From: Xylanibacter caecicola
Lineage (GTDB): Bacteria > Bacteroidota > Bacteroidia > Bacteroidales > Bacteroidaceae
Reading direction: 5' to 3'
Assembly: GCF_013166515.1 (NCBI RefSeq)
Contig: NZ_JABKKJ010000023.1
Coordinates: 1 to 39,151 of the forward strand
DNA: 39,151 bases
The notes below the pieces were generated by a model. The model saw only the letters and a program-made list of their open reading frames with translations. It searched no databases and was not told the origin of the DNA. Of this stretch, positions 9,101-17,039 are shown piece by piece (position 1 is the first letter of the stretch; each line of letters begins with the position of its first letter). Made by a program: the position numbers and the translations under genes.

Positions 9101-9624
9101 TAGACATAGTCGGTCTCGGCAAAGCCCAGTCCGCGCAACTCGCGTGCAAGCACGGCTATGTCTGCCGTTTGTCCCACCGCAAGTTTCATCATCCTCTCGT
9201 CCAGTCTGCCGCGCGACACCACAAGTTCGCTCAGAGCCTCGGAATGGGTGACGATGTACAAGGGCTGTCCCGTGCCATACGACGACAGCCGTCCGAGCAC
9301 CTCGGTGCGCAATATGCAGTTGGCGGCATCGCGCTGTCCATATTTCACCCTTCGGCGGTATGACGAAGGAAAGAACAACACGCTGTCATTGCCGAGCATG
9401 CGTGTAAGGTCGTGATAGAAATATCCTGCCTCGTCGGCATCGTTCATTATAAAAAGACATGGCGGTACGCCTCCGCCGGCAACCGAGGCAAACACCACCG
9501 GAGCCGCCGACGCCACAAGTCCCTGCAACGACACCGTGCGCAACGAAGTGTCGCACAAAGCCGAGCGAAGCGCCACCACACGGGATGACGAGGCATAAAG
9601 ACGTAATATTTCGTGTATATCCAT
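6184..9624 (-). CDS. mfd: Transcription-repair coupling factor
   Basis: This 1146-residue DNA translocase removes RNA polymerase stalled at lesions and recruits UvrA. The N-terminal UvrB-like region (about 1-350) includes RGSIFDVYSYSSEYPFRIDFFGDEID. The RNA-polymerase-binding CarD-like domain begins near 460 with PGDYIVHVDFGIGKFAG. The helicase core holds Walker A GDVGFGKTEVA near 613-623, DEEQ near 714 and the motif GRVGRSNKKAFCYLL. The C-terminal TRCF domain contains DDEELEKFKQDMNDRFGEMP-like residues. Length is normal. It is transcribed from a minus-strand promoter near 9715, divergent from the glycosyltransferase gene. Confidence 0.97.
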   Translation of the reverse strand: MDIHEILRLYASSSRVVALRSALCDTSLRTVSLQGLVASAAPVVFASVAGGGVPPCLFIMNDADEAGYFYHDLTRMLGNDSVLFFPSSYRRRVKYGQRDAANCILRTEVLGRLSSYGTGQPLYIVTHSEALSELVVSRGRLDERMMKLAVGQTADIAVLARELRGLGFAETDYVYEPGQFAVRGSIFDVYSYSSEYPFRIDFFGDEIDSIRTFEVQSQLSKDRREAIEIVPELASFAGDKVPFLEFLPDDALLVTKDAAFVRDVIERIYREGFSSQAMTERLEGATEMEQQTIMREMKAENMLVGGTAFDSASARFRHVSLGSTADDAADAVLKFSTEAQPLFHKNFELLTRAFEDYTSRGYRMYVLADSRKQNQRLRDIFDERAATADGGDGRRRIADDSPSRIDFTPVDNALHAGFVDNDMCMCLFTDHQIFDRFHKYSLRSDAARSGKMALTMKELQEMEPGDYIVHVDFGIGKFAGLVRVPVGNSYQEMIRIVYQHNDKVDVSIHSLYKISKYKRRDSETPPRLSTLGTGAWDRLKEKTKKRIKDIARDLIKLYAARRHEKGFAYSADTFMQHELEAGFLYEDTPDQLKATNDVKADMESRRPMDRLVCGDVGFGKTEVAVRAAFKAACDSKQVAVLVPTTVLAYQHYQTFSGRLKNFPVRVEYLSRARSAKKTREVLADLESGRIDIIIGTHKLIGKAVKFKDLGLLIIDEEQKFGVATKEKLRKMKTNVDTLTMSATPIPRTLQFSLMGARDMSIIQTPPPNRYPICTEVHTFDKSVICDAINFEMSRNGQVFFVNDRISRLPELAALINKYIPDARVAIGHGQMKPEELEKVIMGFINYDYDVLISTTIVENGVDISNANTIIINDAHRFGLSALHQMRGRVGRSNKKAFCYLLSPPKAGLTQEARRRLEALETFSELGCGFNLSMQDLDIRGAGNLLGAEQSGFMEDLGYETYQKILNQAVTELRNDEFGDMYGEEIEGGRQLSGNDFVEDCAIESDLEMYFPDNYVPGSSERMMLYRELENISNDEELEKFKQDMNDRFGEMPHEGLELLNIVPLRRLGRHLGCEKIILKQGRMQMQFVSNAMSPYYKSRVFGDVINYVAANTRRCSLKEIKGKRSMVVSNVETVGQAVEVLRNISN

Positions 9625-9711
9625 TTTTTACAATCGGGTATGAAAACAACAATGACGGCGCAGCATCAAACGCCCGCATCCAACGGGAAAAAGGGCTTGT
9701 AAAAGCAGGTG

Positions 9712-9719
9712 CAAAAATA
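9712..9719 (-). promoter_or_regulatory. -7 element of mfd
   Basis: The minus strand reads TATTTTTG, about 88 bp before the mfd start. No good -33 TTG is seen at 19-21 bp. Confidence 0.45.
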
Positions 9720-9762
9720 CAAAATAAAGTTATAAAGTAAGGTGCATTTGAATATAAATTAC

Positions 9763-9770
9763 TACATTTG
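9763..9770 (+). promoter_or_regulatory. -7 element of the glycosyltransferase gene
   Basis: TACATTTG matches TAnnTTTG and lies 39 bp before the start codon at 9810. A TTTG at 9747-9750 is too close to be the -33 element. Confidence 0.5.
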
Positions 9771-9809
9771 CACACATCTATACATTACACACCGTAAAAC
9801 AAAACGAAC

Positions 9810-10562
9810 ATGAACGGAAGCGACAGCATCGTCATCATCCCGACATACAATGAGATCGAGAACATAGAGAAAATAATACGCAGTGTTTTCTCACTGGAAA
9901 AGTGTTTCCACATACTTGTAATAGACGACGGTTCGCCCGACGGCACCGCTGCCAAGGTGCACCGGCTGATGAACGAGGAATTCACCGACCGGCTGTTCAT
10001 CATGGAGCGCAGCGGAAAACAGGGGTTGGGCACAGCCTACATCGCAGGATTTAAATGGGCGCTCGACAGAGACTACGAATACATCTTTGAGATGGATGCC
10101 GACTTCAGCCACGACCCCGCCGACCTGCCGCGGCTCTACGCCGCATGTCACGACGAAGGATACGACGTGGCGATAGGCTCGAGATACGTAAGCGGCGTGA
10201 ACGTGGTGAACTGGCCCATGGGCAGAGTGCTCATGAGTTATTTCGCATCGCAGTACGTGAGGATCGTTACCGGCTTCAAGGTACACGACACCACGGCGGG
10301 TTTCAAGTGCTACAAACGCCGCGTGCTCGAGACGATAGAGCTGGACAAGATAAGGTTCAAGGGCTACGCCTTCCAGATAGAGATGAAGTTCACCGCCTAC
10401 AAGACGGGCTTCAGGATAAAAGAGGTGCCCGTTATCTTCGTAAACCGCCGCGAGGGAGTGTCAAAGATGAGCGGCGGCATCTTCGGCGAGGCGTTCTTCG
10501 GGGTGATGCGTCTGCGCTGGGACGGCTGGACAAGGCACTATCCGAAAATCAAGGAACAATAA
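9810..10562 (+). CDS. Polyprenol-phosphate mannosyltransferase-like GT2 enzyme
   Basis: This 250-residue GT-A glycosyltransferase probably moves a sugar, most likely mannose, from a nucleotide sugar onto polyprenyl phosphate at the inner face of the cytoplasmic membrane. It shows IVIIPTYNEIENI, VIDDGSPDGTA and the metal-binding EMDADFSHDP, followed by GSRYVSG and the dolichol-phosphate-mannose-synthase signature FKGYAFQIEMKFTAYK. There is no C-terminal membrane region, as in the soluble type. The donor sugar is inferred from family. It lies upstream of a PlsC-type acyltransferase on the same strand, separated by a 22-bp-period array. Confidence 0.88.
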   Translation: MNGSDSIVIIPTYNEIENIEKIIRSVFSLEKCFHILVIDDGSPDGTAAKVHRLMNEEFTDRLFIMERSGKQGLGTAYIAGFKWALDRDYEYIFEMDADFSHDPADLPRLYAACHDEGYDVAIGSRYVSGVNVVNWPMGRVLMSYFASQYVRIVTGFKVHDTTAGFKCYKRRVLETIELDKIRFKGYAFQIEMKFTAYKTGFRIKEVPVIFVNRREGVSKMSGGIFGEAFFGVMRLRWDGWTRHYPKIKEQ

Positions 10563-10594
10563 CGCATGACGCAGCCGCATACATCCGGAATAAA

Positions 10595-10660
10595 AACCCA
10601 TAGGGTTACGATGTATAACCCATAGGGTTATGACAGCTAACTCATAGGGTTACGACAGCA
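10595..10660. repeat. Three-unit palindromic array, 22-bp period
   Basis: Units begin at 10595, 10617 and 10639. Cores are AACCC-ATA-GGGTT twice and AACTC-ATA-GGGTT, with 9-bp spacers ACGATGTAT, ATGACAGCT and ACGACAGCA. The array has the same geometry as the one at 1648-1713. Confidence 0.82.
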
Positions 10661-10725
10661 GTACCGTATTTGTATACATCATTGTATGAAAGAATGAACA
10701 TAACAATAAAAAAACAAAGCTCCCA

Positions 10726-11484
10726 ATGAAACTCATATACCGCATCTACCAGTTGTTTGTGGCACTGCCGCTCATCGCCGTATGGACAGTATTCATATCA
10801 CTTACCGTCGGCATAGGATGCACTGTCGGCAACGGTCACTTCTGGGGCTACTACCCCGGAAAGTGGTGGGGCAACATAATACTTAAGATCCTGTTCATAC
10901 CGGTAAAAGTCACCGGGCGCGAAAACATCAGAAAAGGCGAGTCATACGTGATAGTGAGCAATCATCAGGGCATGTTCGACATATTCCTGATATACGGTCA
11001 CCTGTGCCGCAACTTCAAGTGGATGATGAAACACCAGCTGCGCAAAATGCCGTTTGTGGGCTTTGCCTGTGAGAAGGCACACCACATATTCGTGGACAGG
11101 CGCGGTCCCAAGAAGGTAAAGGAGACATACGACAAGGCACGCGCCACGCTGAAAGACGGCATGAGCCTTGTGGTATTTCCCGAGGGTGCGCGCACGTTTA
11201 CGGGGCACATGGGCGAGTTCAAGCGTGGCGCCTTCATGCTTGCCGACGAGCTTAGTTTGCCCGTTGTGCCGATAACGATAAACGGCGCGTTCGACATCAT
11301 GCCGCGCACAAAGGACTGGCACTGGGTTTCATGGCATCCTATGACGCTCACCATACACAAACCCATATATCCTAAGACGCAGGGCTTGGAGAACATAAAG
11401 ACCACCATGGACAAGAGCTATGAGACGATAATGTCGGCACTGCCGGAGAAATACCGGGGATTTGTGGAAAATCCGGATCAGTGA
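10726..11484 (+). CDS. plsC: 1-acyl-sn-glycerol-3-phosphate acyltransferase
   Basis: This 252-residue membrane protein would acylate lysophosphatidic acid to phosphatidic acid in phospholipid synthesis. An N-terminal hydrophobic segment (about 8-35) anchors it. The catalytic NHxxxxD box is NHQGMFD at 79-85 and the substrate-binding box FPEGART lies near 150, followed by LPVVPITINGAF. Length is normal. No strong promoter was seen directly upstream. It could be a related lyso-lipid acyltransferase, because this family also includes ornithine-lipid and glycine-lipid enzymes in Bacteroidota. Confidence 0.9.
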   Translation: MKLIYRIYQLFVALPLIAVWTVFISLTVGIGCTVGNGHFWGYYPGKWWGNIILKILFIPVKVTGRENIRKGESYVIVSNHQGMFDIFLIYGHLCRNFKWMMKHQLRKMPFVGFACEKAHHIFVDRRGPKKVKETYDKARATLKDGMSLVVFPEGARTFTGHMGEFKRGAFMLADELSLPVVPITINGAFDIMPRTKDWHWVSWHPMTLTIHKPIYPKTQGLENIKTTMDKSYETIMSALPEKYRGFVENPDQ

Positions 11485-11594
11485 CATGTCTGCAATACAT
11501 TTCCTTGTTTCCGACGTTCAAAACAGATAAAGACATTATTCATTGCATTTTGGGTTTATGTCACCTTCATCTTCACCTATCAAATATCGCCAAA

Positions 11595-11626
11595 TTGGGT
11601 AGTAAAACTGAAATAAGCTATCTTTG
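11595..11626 (+). promoter_or_regulatory. Promoter upstream of decayed ATPase gene
   Basis: TTG at 11595-11597 and TATCTTTG at 11619-11626 are 21 bp apart, a good Bacteroidota promoter. It points at the pseudogene that begins about 30 bp downstream. Confidence 0.6.
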
Positions 11627-11652
11627 CATCATAAATTCAAATATTTACGATT

Positions 11653-11986
11653 AATAAATATCGCCCACGCATTATAGATAGAGAATTATCCATACGTATA
11701 AAGTATAGGAGCAATTGTGTTGGAGGGTGCAAAATGGTGTAGTAAGTCCAAAACCGCGGAACACCATAGCAACAGTGCTGTTTTTATTATGGATGATCCT
11801 CGCAAGCGTTCACAGTACATGATATTTGCAGAAGATAATCCAGATATAATACTTAACGAAAAAACTCGTTTGATTGATAAATGGCAACTTGCCCCTATGA
11901 TATGCGATGCTGTATGTTATACAGTAGATCATAGAGAGGGAATGGGAAAGTTTATATTGACAGACTCTACAAAGCCGGCAAATTGA
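11653..11986 (+). pseudogene. Remnant of an AAA+ ATPase with DUF4143
   Basis: Two frames together resemble the N-terminal part of the ATP-binding DUF4143 family. KYRPRIIDRELS is read from 11656, then the frame shifts near 11700, and GAIVLEGAKWCSKSKTAEHHS continues from about 11708. The normal Walker A of the family (GxKWCGKTT) is broken to GAKWCSKSK. Later blocks (RLIDKWQLAPMICDAVCYTVDHR and GKFILTDSTKP, normally ILTGS) end at a stop, where the full protein would continue for some 250 more residues. No start codon precedes the first block. The family often behaves as a mobile accessory gene; this copy is dead by frameshift, motif loss and truncation. Confidence 0.75.
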
Positions 11987-12039
11987 GAAAAACTGTTGCT
12001 AAATTGCCAAATGTTGTACTTCTATCGCTTACGGACACG

Positions 12040-12064
12040 AAAAAGGATCGTCCAAAGATGACCC
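12040..12064 (-). terminator. Terminator of tRNA-Lys
   Basis: On the minus strand GGGTCATC and GACGATCC pair, with two G-U pairs, around the loop TTTG and are followed by TTTTTC. The hairpin begins a few bases after the tRNA 3' end. Confidence 0.75.
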
Positions 12065-12069
12065 TTCAG

Positions 12070-12142
12070 TGATCCGTTTGGGGCTCGAACCCAAGACCCC
12101 AACATTAAAAGTGTTGTGCTCTACCAGCTGAGCTAACGGATC
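12070..12142 (-). tRNA. tRNA-Lys(TTT)
   Basis: The minus strand folds into a 73-nt cloverleaf with acceptor arms GATCCGT/ACGGATC, D arm GCTC-AGCTGGTA-GAGC, anticodon arm CAACA-CTTTTAA-TGTTG (anticodon TTT) and T loop TTCGAGC. The discriminator base is A. CCA is not encoded. Confidence 0.96.
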
Positions 12143-12163
12143 ATTATGTTTTAAAAGCGAGTG

Positions 12164-12194
12164 CAAAGGTACATCTTTTTTTATAATAAGCAAA
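12164..12194 (-). promoter_or_regulatory. Promoter of tRNA-Lys
   Basis: On the minus strand TTTG (12194-12191) and TACCTTTG (12171-12164) are 19 bp apart, a near-perfect Bacteroidota promoter with the tRNA starting about 22 bp downstream. Confidence 0.85.
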
Positions 12195-12292
12195 ATTATT
12201 TGCAACTTTTTTGTTGATCGGCATAACATTATTAATATTTTCATCGGATATATACAAAAAATAATACTGCAAGAATAGTAAAAACAATTTAG

Positions 12293-12540
12293 ATTACACG
12301 GTAATTAATACTCTGTTACAAAGTAATTAATACTTCATTCCTTTCCAAGAGATGACCTTTTACAACCTGAAAGGTGGCATATTGGAACGTAAAAGACGGC
12401 ATATTGCAGAATGAAACGGGGCTTATTGGAAAGAAGCAAAACACATGTTTTCAAGGATTTATGAATAAAGTACGACAACAAAAACATTTGCCGACAAAAA
12501 AGAACACGTGAGGCATCGGCTAAAAGAACAAAGCACACGA
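12293..12540. repeat. Interspersed repeat, copy A (left of PUL)
   Basis: This 411-bp gap between the two tRNA genes holds no gene. It contains a repeat also found at 33048-33700 in the same orientation. 12293-12331 matches 33048-33086, and 12332 onward matches 33500 onward; the longest exact match is 28 bp (12378-12405 with 33546-33573). Inside, GGCATATTG-like units start at 12376, 12398 and 12420, again a 22-bp period, preceded by a unit with the arms ACCTTT/AAAGGT at 12355-12375. Confidence 0.8.
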
Positions 12541-12554
12541 AAGGATATTACAGG

Positions 12555-12628
<74 letters not shown>

Positions 12629-12644
12629 GTATAATAATTTCCTG

Positions 12645-12675
12645 CAAAGTTAGTGTTTTTTGTGAACCGCGCAAA
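12645..12675 (-). promoter_or_regulatory. Promoter of tRNA-Ala
   Basis: On the minus strand TTTG (12675-12672) and TAACTTTG (12652-12645) are 19 bp apart, with the tRNA starting 17 bp downstream. Confidence 0.85.
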
Positions 12676-12712
12676 TATTTATCAGAAATATTACGAACTT
12701 TCTTAAAAAGCA

Positions 12713-15700
12713 TCAAGTGATAAAGTCTTTAGGGAGCTTGCCAAACTGTTCATGGAAGCATTTCGAGAAGTAGCTTGGCGAGTTGAAACCTACGATGGCA
12801 CACACTTCGTTGATGCGATACTTGCCTGTAGCGAGCAACTCGGCACTGCGGTTCATGCGGATCAGTTTGATGTAGTCGTTAGGAGTAAGCCCTGTAACCT
12901 TCTTCACCTTTTTCTGGAAATCACTGCGATTGGTAGCAAATTCCTTTACAAGCATATCAACATTAAAGTCACGGTCGGACATGCGTTCAAGTATTATGCC
13001 GGTCAGTTGTTTAAGGAACTGCGAACTGTCGTCAGCATTTGTCGTGCTACGTTTATAGTAATCGAGCGGCGCATTCATGATTCGCTTATGCAGTTGCCGA
13101 CGCTTGAGCAGAATGGATTCTATCTGAGCTGTAAGTTGCTCGACACTGAACGGTTTCTCAAGATACACATCGGCGCCACCCTTTAGTCCCTTTACCTTGG
13201 TCTCAAGGTCGGTCTTAGCCGAAAGCAGAATGATAGGGAGGTGCGAATGTTCCTGACTATTCTTGAGTTGCTGACACAGTTCCAATCCATCCATGACAGG
13301 CATCATGACATCGGAGATGATTATATCCACATCGTTGTCGGTCACAGCCTCAATACCACGCCTGCCGTTCTCGGCAGTGATGACCATATAGTCGCGCGAA
13401 AGTGCTGACGAAATGAACTCGGACAAATCATCGTTATCCTCTACCACGAGTATGCAAGGTTTCTGTTTGTCTGCACTGCCATGAAAATCCGTCTGATCCG
13501 GAACATTCGTCTCTGTTGTCAACACTATGTCAGACATTGCCGGCAACTCGAGTATGAAACGCGCGCCGGCAGAATATGTCTCATCAATTCTCAATTGTCC
13601 GTTCATCTTTATTGCCAGCGAGCGTGATAACGAGAGGCCCAATCCCGTGCCGCGATTACGGTCACTCGACTCATTCACCTGATAGAAAGGCTGGAACAAG
13701 TTCTTATGATGCTCTGTCTTTATACCTTTTCCATCGTCAGTGACGGTCACCAACATCCTGCCATCATGAACTTCCATGACGACGCGAACTGTCTTGTTGC
13801 AGAACTTTAAGGCATTCGACAGCAAATTGCTGACTATCTTATACAACGCCTCGGCATCGATATATCCAAGTGCATCTTTGTTTCTAACTATGAGCGACAG
13901 TTCTATTCCATTAGCTTCAGCCTCAGGTGCATACTGCTCATAGACACGTTGCAGCACCCCGTCTATCTTCTGGTAGCGTATGTTGAGCTGAAACATATCG
14001 TTCTCAATCTTCCTGAAGTCCAGCAACTGGTTGACAAGCAAGAACAGACGGTTGGTATTTCGCTGAATGGTCTCAAGATAATGGTGCTCGTCCGACAAAT
14101 TATTGTCACGCAGTATAGCTTCCAACGGACCGGCAATAAGCGAGAGCGGTGTGCGTATCTCGTGGGCAATATTGGTAAAGAAATTTATCTTCTGCTCGTA
14201 CATTTCCCTTTCATGCACAATCTCAAACTCTTTCTGCCGTTCTGTCTGTTGCCTGCGCATCTGAGCTTTATATATGCGTACCCCCATGACGGCAAATATT
14301 ATCAGGGCTATGACGTAGAGCACGAGCATGAAAGGACTGAACATGAAAGGCGGCTTGATGATGATCTCAACTGTTTTCTCCTCGCTCCATCGTCCGTTAC
14401 CATTACTTCCGCTAACATGAAACAAGTACCTGCCGGAAGGCAGATTAATGTACGAAGCATAATTATTGCGCGAATAGACCCAGCCGGCATCAACTCCGTC
14501 AAGTCGATAGCGATAAATATTCTCTTCCGGAGACGCATAGTCAAGCAGTGCAAACGATATTGAGAAATTGCTCATGCCATCATCGAGCACAATCTGCTTA
14601 ACACTCTCTATCGACTCCGAGAGCACATTGTCTTCAGAGCCGGGTTTAACCATAACCGAGTTAACACACAGTCCGGTAAGCATAATGTTCGCACCTTCAT
14701 CATCAGCAGCCATTGCCTGCGCGGGGTCTACTACAAAGAAGCCATTCGTACCTCCGAAGTAGAGTTTACCATCGCGCGACTCATAGGCACGGTGCAGGTT
14801 GGACGGTGTTTCCTTGCCCTGACGTCCCATGAATCTAATATTGCCTGTACCGGACTCCATACATACTATATTATCCTTAGTTGTTGCCCACACATTACCT
14901 TTCCTATCCGTACAAATAGAATACACCACATTAGAATATAGTCCATTTGACGCATCGATGGTTCTAAGTATTTCATGACTGGCAATATCCATCACCAGTA
15001 TGCCCTTATCCTCTGTACATATCCATAATTCGTTGCCCAATATGGTCATACAGGTCAGGTTGCTCAACGACACATTTCGATTACCATATCTCAGGTTTTT
15101 CTCAACCGCCCATTTGCCGTTCTTGTTCCAGATAAAAAGACCATTGTTAAAAGTCGAGAACCAGATATTACCCTGCTTGTCCTGTACAATAGCACTAAGA
15201 TGATAATATCCAAGTTTGTCGAGCACAACCTCCTTTCCCTGCAAAGGGCAATAGACAGCACCGCCCTGCTCCCGCATCAGAATAATATCTCCATTGCTCA
15301 GGGTGAATATAGACCTCCCCTCCGCCAGTTTATGTTCGATGTGTCCGCACTGCACAAACCGTGGATATTCCAGCACATCAACACCGTGCCCCGACGTGCC
15401 TACAATGAGACTGTTGTTATAGAACATCATGTCCTGCACATTCTCGGTGGCAAGCTTATGAAAATCACTCACACTCTTACTCATTGTATCATACTCATAG
15501 ATAACATTGCTATTGTGAGTAGAAATGAGCATCTTGCCATCCGGACTTTCCGTAATGCTGCTTATAGCAGACCTTGAAAGAGAGTTACGCCCTATCTTCA
15601 CCTGAGCCACGCCGTTTCCGGGGTTTGGTTGCAGATAGTTCAGCCCGTTGAAATAAGTACCTGTCCAAATGCCTCCATGCTTGTCGCACACAAGTTCAAA

Positions 15701-16615
15701 TATTGCGTTGTAGTTTTGCTCATAGCCCTCCATTCCTTGCAGGTGACGCTGCTTACACGTGCTCCGGTCTATGACAATCAGTCCGTGTTCAGAACCCATT
15801 ATAAGTTCATTGTTTCCGTAATCGGTTATCGACCTTATATTTTGGTGTGTCCCCAAACAACGTGTAATGGTATTGCTTGCCGGCGAAAAGTGTATCAGCC
15901 CTGAACTGGCTGTTCCAATCCAGAGTGTGCCATCTTTGTCCGGCAGAATGCTGTAAACCGTCTGACCAATCAGAGTGAGACCTTTCCATGAAGAGAAACT
16001 ATTGAAACTTCGTGTATGTGCATTCCACAAGCATATTCCGGAGCCTGCCGTGCCCAACCAAAGGTTGTTATGACTGTCGATGTTCATCGTCCAAATGAAA
16101 TCCGAGGGCAACCCACAGGTCTTACTTTTCTTTACGAAATGCTCCACTACCCGCAGTTTGTCATCAAGTCTATAGAGTCCCTTACCATGGGTGCCCACCC
16201 ATATACTGCCTGCGTAATCCTCAAGGATGCTATTGATAACAGGCTGATTGGCAGCAGTCATATCCAACACGACAGGTACAAACGAATCCATCTTTCTATT
16301 AAACAAATAGAGACCATTGTTGGTACCTATAAGCAACCTTCCGTCAGAAGTTTCCTCTATATCGCGTACAAAATTATTACCAAGAGAGCTGTCATCATCA
16401 AGCTGTCGCTGATACACTTTAAAGTCACGCCCGTCAAATCTGTTTAGTCCATCCTTGGTTCCTATCCAAAGAAATCCCTTGGAATCGAAGTGCAAACTCC
16501 AGACACTATTATATGACAAACCGTCACCAACCAAGTAATTACGATTAACGGAAAACACACCAAGGTGGATAACAAGAGAGAATAACAGGGACAGGCACAA
16601 ACGTTTTTTGAACAT
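12713..16615 (-). CDS. Hybrid two-component regulator (HTCS) of the PUL
   Basis: This protein of about 1300 residues joins sensor, kinase, receiver and DNA-binding domain in one chain across the inner membrane. After a signal peptide (MFKKRLCLSLLFSLVIHLG) come periplasmic beta-propeller repeats with recurring WIGT and GLYRLD motifs, then a Y_Y_Y domain (YRYRLDGVDAGW). A membrane segment lies near 757-775, the phospho-acceptor His near 816 (NIAHEIRTPLS), and ATPase boxes DDGKGI and GTGLGLSL follow. The receiver Asp is near 1101 (ISDVMMPVMDG) and the AraC-type helix-turn-helix occupies the last 95 residues. The start at 16615 gives a clean signal peptide; the frame extends to 16816 without one. 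Such regulators bind a PUL oligosaccharide and activate the adjacent operon, here divergent from the GH5-SusCD genes. Confidence 0.95.
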   Translation of the reverse strand: MFKKRLCLSLLFSLVIHLGVFSVNRNYLVGDGLSYNSVWSLHFDSKGFLWIGTKDGLNRFDGRDFKVYQRQLDDDSSLGNNFVRDIEETSDGRLLIGTNNGLYLFNRKMDSFVPVVLDMTAANQPVINSILEDYAGSIWVGTHGKGLYRLDDKLRVVEHFVKKSKTCGLPSDFIWTMNIDSHNNLWLGTAGSGICLWNAHTRSFNSFSSWKGLTLIGQTVYSILPDKDGTLWIGTASSGLIHFSPASNTITRCLGTHQNIRSITDYGNNELIMGSEHGLIVIDRSTCKQRHLQGMEGYEQNYNAIFELVCDKHGGIWTGTYFNGLNYLQPNPGNGVAQVKIGRNSLSRSAISSITESPDGKMLISTHNSNVIYEYDTMSKSVSDFHKLATENVQDMMFYNNSLIVGTSGHGVDVLEYPRFVQCGHIEHKLAEGRSIFTLSNGDIILMREQGGAVYCPLQGKEVVLDKLGYYHLSAIVQDKQGNIWFSTFNNGLFIWNKNGKWAVEKNLRYGNRNVSLSNLTCMTILGNELWICTEDKGILVMDIASHEILRTIDASNGLYSNVVYSICTDRKGNVWATTKDNIVCMESGTGNIRFMGRQGKETPSNLHRAYESRDGKLYFGGTNGFFVVDPAQAMAADDEGANIMLTGLCVNSVMVKPGSEDNVLSESIESVKQIVLDDGMSNFSISFALLDYASPEENIYRYRLDGVDAGWVYSRNNYASYINLPSGRYLFHVSGSNGNGRWSEEKTVEIIIKPPFMFSPFMLVLYVIALIIFAVMGVRIYKAQMRRQQTERQKEFEIVHEREMYEQKINFFTNIAHEIRTPLSLIAGPLEAILRDNNLSDEHHYLETIQRNTNRLFLLVNQLLDFRKIENDMFQLNIRYQKIDGVLQRVYEQYAPEAEANGIELSLIVRNKDALGYIDAEALYKIVSNLLSNALKFCNKTVRVVMEVHDGRMLVTVTDDGKGIKTEHHKNLFQPFYQVNESSDRNRGTGLGLSLSRSLAIKMNGQLRIDETYSAGARFILELPAMSDIVLTTETNVPDQTDFHGSADKQKPCILVVEDNDDLSEFISSALSRDYMVITAENGRRGIEAVTDNDVDIIISDVMMPVMDGLELCQQLKNSQEHSHLPIILLSAKTDLETKVKGLKGGADVYLEKPFSVEQLTAQIESILLKRRQLHKRIMNAPLDYYKRSTTNADDSSQFLKQLTGIILERMSDRDFNVDMLVKEFATNRSDFQKKVKKVTGLTPNDYIKLIRMNRSAELLATGKYRINEVCAIVGFNSPSYFSKCFHEQFGKLPKDFIT

Positions 16616-16656
16616 CGGATAAAATAAATAGACAAAATAAAACAAATATCTTCTCA

Positions 16657-16664
16657 CAAAAATA
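16657..16664 (-). promoter_or_regulatory. Possible -7 element of the HTCS gene
   Basis: The minus strand reads TATTTTTG, 42 bp before the start at 16615. No -33 TTG stands at the right distance. Its place supports the shorter start. Confidence 0.4.
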
Positions 16665-17039
16665 ACAATAAAAAAACAACTACAGAAACCGCAAGCATCA
16701 AAACACGTTAAAAGCCTCATAATACCTGAAATTGGCATCATTTCATCATATTTTTGCATTTCTGCACACCGAGGCAATATCGTTTTTCGTTGCTTTTGGA
16801 TAAATCGCAACATCAAATTACAGAATAAAGATATGCGAGGATAAGTATTTTATATTCTTTTATTTCCTTTTTATATTTTATCAGACCGCTTGAACCTAAA
16901 GATATAACTTTGTAAACAAATCAAGTAACAACAAGTGATGACAGCAAACCCAATACCTGTTCGCACTATCCCGAGGACAAATGCACATAAAACCCGGAGG
17001 AAGAAAATGAGGACTAATACCAATTAAATACTCTCAAAT
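16665..17039. promoter_or_regulatory. Divergent control region of the PUL
   Basis: The gap between regulator and PUL operon is 424 bp. TAACTTTG at 16905-16912 is a good -7 element for the plus-strand operon, with a predicted leader of about 120 nt. There is no TTTG at -33, as expected of a promoter that needs an activator. No obvious direct or inverted repeat marks the HTCS binding site. Confidence 0.5.

Noticed and set aside
12029..12244. 71-residue minus-strand reading frame
   Set aside because: It reads through the tRNA-Lys gene and its promoter and terminator.
12335..12538. 67-residue minus-strand frame, with a similar 90-residue one at 33484-33756
   Set aside because: Both lie in the interspersed repeat and their translations do not agree over the shared part as a protein would.
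12713..16816. Longer HTCS start at 16816
   Set aside because: The extra 67 residues hold no domain, would bury the signal peptide, and begin upstream of the likely promoter.
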